Below, one piece after another: positions 1 through 5,390 of a stretch of 11,115 nucleotides of DNA (positions within the stretch are counted from its first letter, which is position 1; the number at the start of each line of letters is the position of its first letter). The DNA lies in the NCBI GenBank assembly GCA_002382645.1, contig DFYP01000137.1, positions 46,887 to 58,001 on the forward strand, written 5' to 3'. The stretch comes from Desulfovibrio sp. UBA4079. Lineage in GTDB: Bacteria > Desulfobacterota > Desulfovibrionia > Desulfovibrionales > Desulfovibrionaceae. A program made the position numbers and the translations under genes. The notes beneath the pieces were generated by a model, which was not told where the DNA came from, made no database searches, and saw only the letters and a program-made list of their open reading frames with translations.

Positions 1-497
1 CCACGGCCCGGGCCGTGGCCCGGGAGGCGGGCATCGACGAGGTGGTGGCCGGGGTCCTGCCCGACCGCAAGGCCGAGGAGATCGAAAAATTGCAGGCCCG
101 GGGCCTGGTCACGGCCATGCTCGGGGACGGCATCAACGACGCCCCGGCCATGGCCCGCGCCGACCTGGGCCTGGCCATGGGCTCGGGCATTGACGTGGCC
201 GTGGAATCCGGCGACATTGTGCTCATGAGCGGGGATTTGCGCGGGGCCCTCGCTGCGCTCGCCTTGAGCCGGGCCACCCTGCGCAACATCCGCCAGAACC
301 TGTTCTGGGCCTTCGCCTTCAACACCGTGGGCATCCCAGTGGCCGCGGGGGTCCTGACCCTGTTCGGCGGACCGGCGCTCTCGCCCATGCTGGCGGGCAC
401 GGCCATGGCCCTCAGCTCGGTTTTTGTCGTGAGCAACGCCCTGCGGCTGCGGTTCTTCCGCCCCGGGGCCTCAAACAAAACAGGAGATCCGTCATGA
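1..497 (+). CDS. copA: Copper-translocating P-type ATPase (CopA-like), C-terminal part
   Basis: This is the last ~165 residues of a P1B-type ATPase that exports Cu(I) across the inner membrane with ATP; the start lies left of the window. The frame is open from base 3. What is visible is the end of the P/N domain (TARAVA, which normally follows GDN), the hinge motif MLGDGINDAPAM, then two C-terminal membrane helices. The first carries AFNTVGIP and the second SPMLAGTAMALSSV. The P1B-1 copper signatures are YN in helix 7 and MxxSS in helix 8; MALSS is present, but the YN position reads FN, a conservative change. The stop overlaps the start of the CopZ-like gene by 4 bases (ATGA), implying co-transcription and translational coupling of pump and chaperone. 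The family call is secure. Copper specificity is inferred from the helix 7/8 motifs and the neighbour. Confidence 0.93.
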   Translation, partial: TARAVAREAGIDEVVAGVLPDRKAEEIEKLQARGLVTAMLGDGINDAPAMARADLGLAMGSGIDVAVESGDIVLMSGDLRGALAALALSRATLRNIRQNLFWAFAFNTVGIPVAAGVLTLFGGPALSPMLAGTAMALSSVFVVSNALRLRFFRPGASNKTGDPS

Positions 498-691
498 AGA
501 AGATCGTCGTCAAAGGCATGACCTGCGGCCACTGCGCCGGGGCCGTGACCAAGACCCTGGAGACCACCGAAGGCATCAAGAACGTCAAGGTGAACCTGGC
601 CACCGGCGAGGTGACCTACGAGGACGCTGTGGGCGTGGACGCGGGCGTCATCAAGGACAAGATCAAGAAGGCCGGCTACGACGTGGCCTAG
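494..691 (+). CDS. copZ: Heavy-metal-associated (HMA) domain copper chaperone, CopZ-like
   Basis: A 65-residue single-domain HMA protein that in this family binds Cu(I) in the cytosol and hands it to the CopA ATPase. The metal-binding loop GMTCGHC spans residues 8-14, with ligands Cys11 and Cys14. The rest fits the ferredoxin-like fold (ETTEGIKNVKVNLATGEV). The ATG overlaps the stop of the upstream ATPase gene, and a good ribosome site AGGAGA (482-487) lies 6 bases upstream inside that gene, so the start is well defined. The adjoining copA makes copper rather than mercury or cadmium the likely cargo. A 77-base leader with a strong hairpin separates it from selD. Confidence 0.95.
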   Translation: MKKIVVKGMTCGHCAGAVTKTLETTEGIKNVKVNLATGEVTYEDAVGVDAGVIKDKIKKAGYDVA

Positions 692-710
692 GCCCGCACA
701 CACCGTTCAC

Positions 711-739
711 GGAAAGGCCGGGAGCTTCCCGGCCCTTCC
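711..739 (+). terminator. Strong hairpin after copZ: weak terminator or selD leader structure
   Basis: Bases 711-714 and 736-739 (GGAA/TTCC) plus 716-723 and 727-734 (GGCCGGGA/TCCCGGCC) form a 12-bp stem with one A/C mismatch and a GCT loop. It starts 19 bases after the copZ stop. No T-run follows (the next bases are ATAGCCC), so it is not a canonical rho-independent terminator. It may be a pause/attenuation or mRNA-processing structure between copZ and selD. Confidence 0.45.
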
Positions 740-744
740 ATAGC

Positions 745-757
745 CCGGCGACGCCGG
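745..757 (+). repeat. Short perfect palindrome overlapping the selD ribosome site
   Basis: CCGGCG (745-750) and CGCCGG (752-757) flank a single A. As RNA this gives a tight five-pair hairpin whose 3' arm runs into the purine-rich ribosome site (756-763) of selD. It could hide that site. The function is not known, and small GC palindromes are common in DNA this rich. Confidence 0.3.
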
Positions 758-768
758 AAGGGAACAGG

Positions 769-1818
769 ATGCCCAGATACGATCTGGTGCAGAGCGTACG
801 CGCGGCAGGTTGAGCCGCCAAGATTCCTCCCGGGGACCTGGAGGAAGCGCTCAGCGGGCTGTCCAAGAGCCCTGATCCACGCATCCTGGCCGGAGCCGGC
901 GGAGAGCATGAGGACGCCTGCGTCCTGACCTTCCCCCCGGGCAAGGCCCTGGTCCAGACCGTGGACTTCCTCACGCCCCTGGTGAACGACCCCTACGAAT
1001 TCGGCCGGATCGCCGCGGCCAACTCCCTGTCCGACGTCTACGCCATGGGCGGCGAGCCCTGGGCCGCCATGAACATCGTCTGCTTCCCCCAGGGCAAGAT
1101 GCCGCCCTGGGTGCTCCAGGAGATCCTGCGCGGCGGCCGCGACCAGGTGCTGGCCGCCGGGGCCGCCCCGGCCGGGGGCCACAGCGTCAGCGACGACGAG
1201 CTGAAGTACGGCCTGGCCGTGTCCGGAGCCGTGGACCCCGAGCGCGTGGCCGTCAAGGGCGGGCTCAAGCCCGGCGATTTCCTGGTCCTGACCAAGCCCA
1301 TCGGCACCGGGGTCCTGGCCACGGCGGTCAAGGCCCAGTGGCAGGGTTGGCAGGAGTTCGAGGCCCTGATCATCCGCTGGGCCGCCCGGCTCAACGCGGG
1401 CGGGGCCCGGGTCCTCCGCGAGCTCGGCCTGCGTGCGGCCACGGACGTCACCGGCTTCGGCCTGGGCGGACATTTGCTGGAGATGATCCAGTCCTCGGGC
1501 CTGGCCGTGGAACTCCGGCTGGCCGACGTGCCCTTCATGGAGCCCGTGCCGGGCCTGGCGGCCATGGGCCTGATGCCCGGAGGCAGCCTGTGCAACCGCA
1601 GGCACTACGCCCCGCACACCGAGGCGGCCCCGGGCCTGGACCCCATCCTCACAGACCTGGTCTTCGACGCCCAGACCTCCGGCGGCCTGCTTCTGGGCGT
1701 GCCGGAAGCCAAGCTGGAACAGGCCCGGACCCTGCTCCTGGAGAACGGCGACCTGGCCCAGGTCATCGGCCGGGCCGTTCCCGCGGAGCCCGGACGGCCC
1801 CCCCTGCGCATCATCTGA
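769..1818 (+). CDS. selD: Selenide, water dikinase (selenophosphate synthetase), Sec-containing
   Basis: SelD makes selenophosphate from selenide and ATP, the selenium donor for Sec-tRNA and selenouridine. Reading from ATG 769 through an in-frame TGA at 811-813 gives 349 residues, the usual SelD length. The N-terminus is MPRYDLVQSVRAAG-U-AAKIPP: Sec15 aligns with E. coli Cys17 and Lys18 with the essential Lys20 (E. coli AGCGCKI). Downstream are the ATP/Mg motif around Asp66 (QTVDFLTP), FGRIAAANSLSDVYAMGG (residues 78-95) and GGHSV. A purine-rich ribosome site (GGAAGGGA, 756-763) precedes the ATG. A SECIS-like hairpin begins at the TGA. A plain call would start at GTG 961 and lose the catalytic N-terminus. 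Sec decoding requires selA/B/C elsewhere in the genome. A nonsense mutation is much less likely, because the TGA sits exactly on the catalytic codon. Confidence 0.93.
811..813 (+). other. selD: In-frame TGA read as selenocysteine (residue 15 of SelD)
   Basis: The TGA lies in the selD frame between GGT and GCC. Coding similarity to SelD continues on both sides (AAG before it, AAKIPP after it). The position equals the catalytic Cys/Sec of the family. It is the only stop in this frame between 769 and 1816. Confidence 0.92.
811..853 (+). promoter_or_regulatory. Bacterial SECIS-like hairpin in selD
   Basis: TGAGC (811-815) pairs perfectly with GCTCA (849-853), so the Sec codon forms the base of the stem, as in E. 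coli fdhF. GC (817-818) can pair with GC (847-848). Above an asymmetric bulge, TTCCTCC (824-830) pairs perfectly with GGAGGAA (840-846). The apical loop is CGGGGACCT (831-839), in which two further G-C pairs could form. The loop begins 17 bases after the TGA and has G as its second base, as expected for bacterial SECIS elements. It should recruit SelB with Sec-tRNA. Confidence 0.8.
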
Positions 1819-1841
1819 GACAACCGCTCCAAGGAGGCGCC

Positions 1842-2348
1842 ATGGACATTCCCATGACCTATTTCAGCGGGGCCCCGGTCTGGATCCGGGCCGGGATCAT
1901 CCTCGTTCTCGGCTGGCTGGCCGTGCGCCTGGCCTGCGCAGCCCTGACCCGGGCCATGGAGCGCTCCGAGCTCGATCCCACGCTCACGGCCTTCGCCCGC
2001 CGGGGGCTCTCGGCCGCGCTCTGGCTCGTGCTCCTGGCCGTGGTCCTGGGCACCCTGGGCTTTGACGTGGCCGGGTTCATCGCCGGGCTGTCCGTCACCG
2101 GCTTCGTGCTCGGCTTCGCGGCCAAGGACGCCCTGGGCAACCTGGCCGCGGGCGTGCTGCTCATGGTCTACCGGCCCTTCGGGGTGGGCGACACGGTCTC
2201 GGCCGGGGGCGTGGACGGCGTGGTCCAGGAGATCACCGTGACCATGACCGTGGTCCTCACCGAGGCCGAGGTGGTCACGGTGCCCAACTCCAAGATCTGG
2301 GGCGGGCCCATCAAGAACAAGTCCCGGCGCGGAAACTATCCGGCGTAA
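1842..2348 (+). CDS. Short MscS-family mechanosensitive channel
   Basis: A 168-residue inner-membrane protein of the small-conductance mechanosensitive channel family, which gates on membrane tension and releases solutes at osmotic downshock. Two N-terminal helices (about 12-34 and 56-75) precede the pore helix TM3 region (76-112), which has the Gly/Ala-rich packing surface and LAAGVLLMVYRPFGVGD. A short beta domain follows with VPNSKIWGGPIKNKS (148-161). E. coli MscS has ~286 residues; this one stops right after the beta domain and lacks the C-terminal alpha/beta vestibule. The 68 bases between its stop and abrB cannot hold the missing domain, so a simple frameshift does not explain it. AAGGAGG (1831-1837) sits 4 bases before the ATG, and selD ends 23 bases upstream, so it is probably co-transcribed with selD. 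It could be a functional minimal channel or a fixed truncation. Confidence 0.88.
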   Translation: MDIPMTYFSGAPVWIRAGIILVLGWLAVRLACAALTRAMERSELDPTLTAFARRGLSAALWLVLLAVVLGTLGFDVAGFIAGLSVTGFVLGFAAKDALGNLAAGVLLMVYRPFGVGDTVSAGGVDGVVQEITVTMTVVLTEAEVVTVPNSKIWGGPIKNKSRRGNYPA

Positions 2349-2388
2349 GGGCGCTTGACGCCCCTGCCCGCCTCCCCTATGCCCTTGC

Positions 2389-2409
2389 CCGGGCGGCCCG
2401 GCCGCCCGG
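2389..2409 (+). repeat. 21-base GC palindrome just upstream of abrB
   Basis: CCGGGCGGCC (2389-2398) and GGCCGCCCGG (2400-2409) are perfect inverse complements around one C. As RNA they form a stem of about nine pairs ending 7 bases before the abrB ATG. There is no T-run, so it is unlikely to be a terminator. It occupies the place where a ribosome site is expected and may limit translation. Confidence 0.35.
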
Positions 2410-2416
2410 CACAACC

Positions 2417-3493
2417 ATGACCCTGTCCTTCGAATCCCTGCCGCGGCTCCGGCCCTTGGCCCAGTGGACCCTGCTGGTCCTGGGCTCGGCCGCGCTCACC
2501 GCGCTCCTCTCGGCCGTGAGCCTGCCCGCGCCCCTGCTCATCGGGCCCATGGTGGCGGCCATCATCGGCGGGGCCTGCGGTCTGACCATCCGGGTGGGCG
2601 CCGCGCCCTTCGCCGCGGTGCAGGCCTTGCTCGGCTGCATGATCGCGGGCACCGTGACCCCGGACATCGTGGCCACGGTGCTGGCCGACTGGCCCCTGTT
2701 CCTGGGCCTGGTGCTGGCCACCCTCCTGGCCGCGGCCCTGCTCGGCTGGCTCATTTGCCGGAGCCAGGTCCTGCCGGACACCACGGGCATCTGGGGCACG
2801 TCGCCCGGCGCGGCCGTGGCCATGGTGGTCATGGCCGACGCCTTTGGCGCGGACGTGCGGCTGGTGGCCTTCATGCAGTATCTGCGGCTGGTCTGCGTGG
2901 CCGTGGGCGCGGCCCTGGTGGCCCGGTTCTGGACCGGCGGCTCGGTCTCGGCCATGGCCGAGACGGCCTGGTTCCCGGCCCTGAATCTTCCGGCCTTTGC
3001 CGAGACCCTGGCCCTGGCCGGAGCCGGGGCGGTCATCGGCACGGTCTTGCGCATCCCCTCCGGCTCCATGCTCGTGCCGCTTTTGGCCGGGGCCGTGCTC
3101 CACGCCACGGGCCTCCTGGTCATGGAGCTGCCCCAGTGGCTCCTGGCCGGGGCCTACGCCCTGCTCGGCTGGCGCATCGGCCTGTGCTTCACCCGGCCGG
3201 TGCTCCTGCACGCCTCCCGGGCCCTGCCCCTGGTCCTGGCCTCCATCGCCGCGCTCATGCTCTTCTGCGGCGGCCTGGCCTGGCTTCTGGTGGTGCTCCT
3301 GGGCACGGACCCGCTCACGGCCTACCTGGCCACCAGCCCGGGCGGCATGGACACCGTGGCCGTCATCGCGGTGGCCAGCCACGTGGACGTGCCCTTTGTC
3401 ATGGCCCAGCAGACCCTGCGCTTCTTTCTGGTGACCCTGAGCGGCCCGCCCCTGGCGCGCTTCCTGGCGCGCCGCCTCGCGGCTAGGGCTTGA
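2417..3493 (+). CDS. AbrB-family integral membrane protein (putative transporter)
   Basis: A 358-residue, very hydrophobic protein of the Gram-negative AbrB family (named 'ammonia monooxygenase regulator' from old work, unrelated to the Bacillus DNA-binding AbrB). It has about nine to ten membrane helices. The family's internal duplication is directly visible: LPAPLLIGPMVAAIIGG (36-52) matches IPSGSMLVPLLAGAVLH (213-229), and GTSPGAAVAMVVMADAFG (127-144) matches ATSPGGMDTVAVIAVASH (305-322), an offset of 177-178 residues each time. The duplication and the broken TSPG motifs in membrane segments suggest an inverted-repeat transporter; the substrate cannot be told from sequence. No clear ribosome site precedes the ATG, only a GC palindrome. 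The 3' end overlaps the end of pgeF by 11 bases on the opposite strand. Confidence 0.88.
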   Translation: MTLSFESLPRLRPLAQWTLLVLGSAALTALLSAVSLPAPLLIGPMVAAIIGGACGLTIRVGAAPFAAVQALLGCMIAGTVTPDIVATVLADWPLFLGLVLATLLAAALLGWLICRSQVLPDTTGIWGTSPGAAVAMVVMADAFGADVRLVAFMQYLRLVCVAVGAALVARFWTGGSVSAMAETAWFPALNLPAFAETLALAGAGAVIGTVLRIPSGSMLVPLLAGAVLHATGLLVMELPQWLLAGAYALLGWRIGLCFTRPVLLHASRALPLVLASIAALMLFCGGLAWLLVVLLGTDPLTAYLATSPGGMDTVAVIAVASHVDVPFVMAQQTLRFFLVTLSGPPLARFLARRLAARA

Positions 3494-4232
3494 GCCAGAT
3501 GATCCCGGCCTGGCGGCCGGTGGTGGAATTGCGGCGGTACGAAAAAAAGGTGTCGCGCATGGCCTGGGTGCAGAACTCCAGGCCGAAGACGTTCCCGGGC
3601 AACAGCCCGGCGGCCAGCAGCTGGTCCCGGGTCAGCCGCCAGAGGTCCACGGTGCGCCGCGCGGGATCGAAATAGTCCGCGAACTCGGGCCCGAACTCCG
3701 CGTCGAAGTTGGTGAACTCGGCCGCCTCCGGGCCCAGGCTCGGGCCGCGCGCGGCCAGCACGTCGCGCGGCTTAAGCTTGTACGCCTCGCAGAACCTGGC
3801 CACGGCCGAGCCCGGCAGGTTGATGCGGTTGCCGCGCCAGCCCGCGTGCACGGCGGCCACGTGTTTTCCCTTCTTGTGCGCCAGGAGGATGGGCTGGCAG
3901 TCCGCGGTCTTGATCACCAGGGCCTGGCCGCGCCTCGCCGTGGCCAGGGCGTCGGCCTCGGTGACGCCGGGCTGGTCGATGGGCCCGGGCTCGGGGTCCA
4001 GGAGCAGGGCGTCGCCGTGCACCTGGCGGACCTCGGTCCAGTCCCCGAAATCCAGGCGCTCTTGCAGGGCCCGGCGGTTCTCCACCACGGCCCCGGGCTC
4101 GTCGCCCACGTCCAGGGAGAGGTTGGCCGCGGAAAAGGGTCCGGTGCTGGCCCCGCCCCGGCGCGAGGTGAACACCGCGCCCACCGAGGGGATGTTGGGG
4201 AAGACGAAGGGGAAGAAGGCTACACGAACCAC
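3483..4232 (-). CDS. pgeF: Peptidoglycan editing factor / laccase-domain protein (YfiH, YlmD)
   Basis: A 249-residue cytosolic protein of the multicopper-polyphenol-oxidoreductase/PgeF family. In E. coli the homologue keeps L-Ser out of the first position of peptidoglycan peptides; purine-nucleoside activities are also reported for the family. The metal-site motifs are all present: QVHGD (His72), TADCQP (Cys112) and HAGWRG (His129), with the C-terminal family signature SYRRNSTTGRQAGIIWL. The region after the third motif reads GPSLGPEAAEF and lacks the Cys pair often seen there (GPSIGPCCYEV). The GTG at 4232 is preferred: GAGGAGG lies 7 bases upstream and the protein then starts MVRVAFFPFVFPN, the normal family beginning. 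A GTG at 4253 would add seven residues and overlap that site. The start overlaps the folate-ligase stop by 13 bases, implying coupled translation. Confidence 0.92.
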   Translation of the reverse strand: MVRVAFFPFVFPNIPSVGAVFTSRRGGASTGPFSAANLSLDVGDEPGAVVENRRALQERLDFGDWTEVRQVHGDALLLDPEPGPIDQPGVTEADALATARRGQALVIKTADCQPILLAHKKGKHVAAVHAGWRGNRINLPGSAVARFCEAYKLKPRDVLAARGPSLGPEAAEFTNFDAEFGPEFADYFDPARRTVDLWRLTRDQLLAAGLLPGNVFGLEFCTQAMRDTFFSYRRNSTTGRQAGIIWLKP

Positions 4233-4807
4233 AGCAGGCCCTCCTCGGTGCACAGCGCGTCCACGGGCAGGTCCCAGGACTCGCTGGGCAGCGCATCGCG
4301 CACCTGGAAGGCGTGGGCCAGGCCGATCTTGAGGGCCCGGGCGAGATTCGGCAGGGCCAGGAGCCGGTCGTAGTAGCCCCCGCCGAAGCCCAGGCGGCGG
4401 CCCTGGCGGTCAAAGGCCACCCCGGGCACCAGGACCACGTCCGGCGCGGCCTCGCTGGTGACGGCGCAGGCCGGGCCGGGTTCCATGATGGAGAACGCGC
4501 CCACCACCAGGTCGGCCTCGCAGGCCACCCCGGCCAGGTCGGCCACCCCGGGCTGGTCCGGACGGCAGCGCGGCAGGAGCACGCGCGCGCCCCGGCCCCA
4601 GAGTTCGGCGATGAGCGGGCGGGGGTCCAGCTCGTTTCTTGCGGGCCAGTAGGCCAGGACCTCGGCCGCGCTGCGCCAGCGGGGAATGCCGCGCACCAAG
4701 GCGGTGACGGCCAGGCCGTTTTTCGCCGCCTGCTCGGGGGTCAGCGCCGCGCGTTGGGCCAGGATCTCCCGGCGCAGGGCGGCCTTGTCCTGGGCCGCGG
4801 CGCTCAC
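4220..4807 (-). CDS. 5-formyltetrahydrofolate cyclo-ligase (MTHFS)
   Basis: A 195-residue cytosolic enzyme that converts 5-formyl-THF to 5,10-methenyl-THF with ATP, recycling a dead-end folate into one-carbon metabolism. The family signature is complete: VLVPGVAFDRQGRRLGFGGG followed by YYDR, with GFGGGYYDR at residues 140-148. The N-terminal ALRREILAQRAAL and the downstream NELD segment (residues 58-61) also fit. Length is typical (E. coli YgfA 182). GTG 4807 overlaps the stop of the upstream membrane-protein gene as GTGA, with GGAGG (4812-4816) 4 bases before it. The frame is open further upstream, but that stretch is out-of-frame membrane-protein coding sequence, so the GTG is preferred. 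The 3' end overlaps pgeF by 13 bases. Confidence 0.93.
   Translation of the reverse strand: MSAAAQDKAALRREILAQRAALTPEQAAKNGLAVTALVRGIPRWRSAAEVLAYWPARNELDPRPLIAELWGRGARVLLPRCRPDQPGVADLAGVACEADLVVGAFSIMEPGPACAVTSEAAPDVVLVPGVAFDRQGRRLGFGGGYYDRLLALPNLARALKIGLAHAFQVRDALPSESWDLPVDALCTEEGLLWFV
4240..4246 (-). promoter_or_regulatory. Ribosome binding site fixing the pgeF start
   Basis: On the - strand this reads GAGGAGG, 7 bases before GTG 4232, inside the end of the upstream coding region. It favours that GTG over the in-frame GTG at 4253. Confidence 0.7.
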
Positions 4808-5280
4808 GCCGCCTCCGCAAACCGCATGCGTATGAGCAGCCAGGACAGCCGGGCCAGGAGCACCCCCCCCAGCAGGTTGAGCACCGTGGCCGCGGCCAGC
4901 AGGGCCGGGTCGAAATCCACGGTCTCCAGGTCCGGCATGCGGATGAGGAAGACCATGACCTCCATGAACAGCCCCACCAGCAGGATGCACAGGCCGTGGT
5001 AGTGGCACTGCTCATCCACGTACCGCTCCGGGGCCGTGTGCCGGGCCGGGTACAGGCCCAGGAAGCGCATGAGGGTCTCGCGCTCCTCCAGGGCCACGCC
5101 GAAGGCCACCAGGATGGTGCCCAGGCCGTCCAGACTCGTTTCCATGTCCTCCTGAAACGCCGACAGGTTCCCGAAGTGGTCCAGGATCATCCAGGTGCCC
5201 TGGAGCACCAGGAACACGAGGATCGCGTTGGCGACGATGATGGACCAGCGGTGGGTGAGTGTGACGAGCACGGACTGCAT
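4804..5280 (-). CDS. Hypothetical four-helix membrane protein
   Basis: I do not recognise the family. The 158-residue protein has four likely membrane segments (about 13-33, 50-66, 97-114 and 126-150). Between helices 2 and 3 lies a polar loop rich in charged residues and His (H81, H93, H95; HTAPERYVDEQCHYHG). The C-terminus ends in RMRFAEAA, short and probably cytoplasmic. ATG 5280 is chosen because AAGGA (5285-5289) lies 4 bases upstream; an ATG at 5319 would add 13 polar residues (MHYITGQTQEKEP) without a ribosome site. It is the first gene of the operon with the folate ligase and pgeF and overlaps the former by 4 bases, so its expression is tied to two housekeeping enzymes. No catalytic motif is evident. 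Confidence 0.8.
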   Translation of the reverse strand: MQSVLVTLTHRWSIIVANAILVFLVLQGTWMILDHFGNLSAFQEDMETSLDGLGTILVAFGVALEERETLMRFLGLYPARHTAPERYVDEQCHYHGLCILLVGLFMEVMVFLIRMPDLETVDFDPALLAAATVLNLLGGVLLARLSWLLIRMRFAEAA

Positions 5281-5307
5281 CGGTTCCTTCTCCTGCGTCT
5301 GACCGGT

Positions 5308-5337
5308 TATGTAGTGCATCCGGCCCCGCGCTGTCCA
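5308..5337 (-). promoter_or_regulatory. Candidate sigma-70 promoter for the - strand three-gene operon
   Basis: On the - strand TGGACA (5337-5332) and TACATA (5313-5308) are 18 bases apart, upstream of ATG 5280. The -35 box matches five of six consensus bases; the -10 box is poor. This is a guess by eye in a 110-base divergent intergenic region. Confidence 0.3.
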
Positions 5338-5343
5338 TGGCCG

Positions 5344-5372
5344 TTGCCCGCGCAGGGCCCCGGGTGTATATC
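5344..5372 (+). promoter_or_regulatory. Candidate sigma-70 promoter for sppA
   Basis: TTGCCC (5344-5349) and TATATC (5367-5372) are separated by 17 bases. The -10 is one of the few AT-rich spots in the intergenic region. Transcription would start near 5379, giving an unusually short leader that begins almost at the GGAGG ribosome site (5380-5384). Confidence 0.4.
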
Positions 5373-5390
5373 CTGGGCCGGAGGTTCCTC

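Noticed and set aside
769..813. selD as a pseudogene broken by a nonsense codon
   Set aside because: The stop is TGA at the exact catalytic Sec/Cys codon, the remaining frame is intact, and a SECIS-like hairpin follows.
688..1617. 309-residue - strand open frame opposite selD
   Set aside because: Low-complexity Gly/His/Gln/Ala-rich translation typical of antisense frames in GC-rich genes, overlapping a clear SelD.
1842..2348. Frameshifted full-length mscS
   Set aside because: Only 68 non-coding bases follow before abrB, with no trace of the missing C-terminal domain in any frame.
2336..3382. 348-residue - strand open frame opposite abrB
   Set aside because: Translation is Gly/Gln/His/Arg-rich with no domain; it mirrors the codon pattern of abrB.
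4220..5008. 262-residue form of the folate ligase starting near 5008
   Set aside because: The first 67 residues are an out-of-frame reading of the membrane-protein gene; the GTG at 4807 has a ribosome site and a GTGA overlap.
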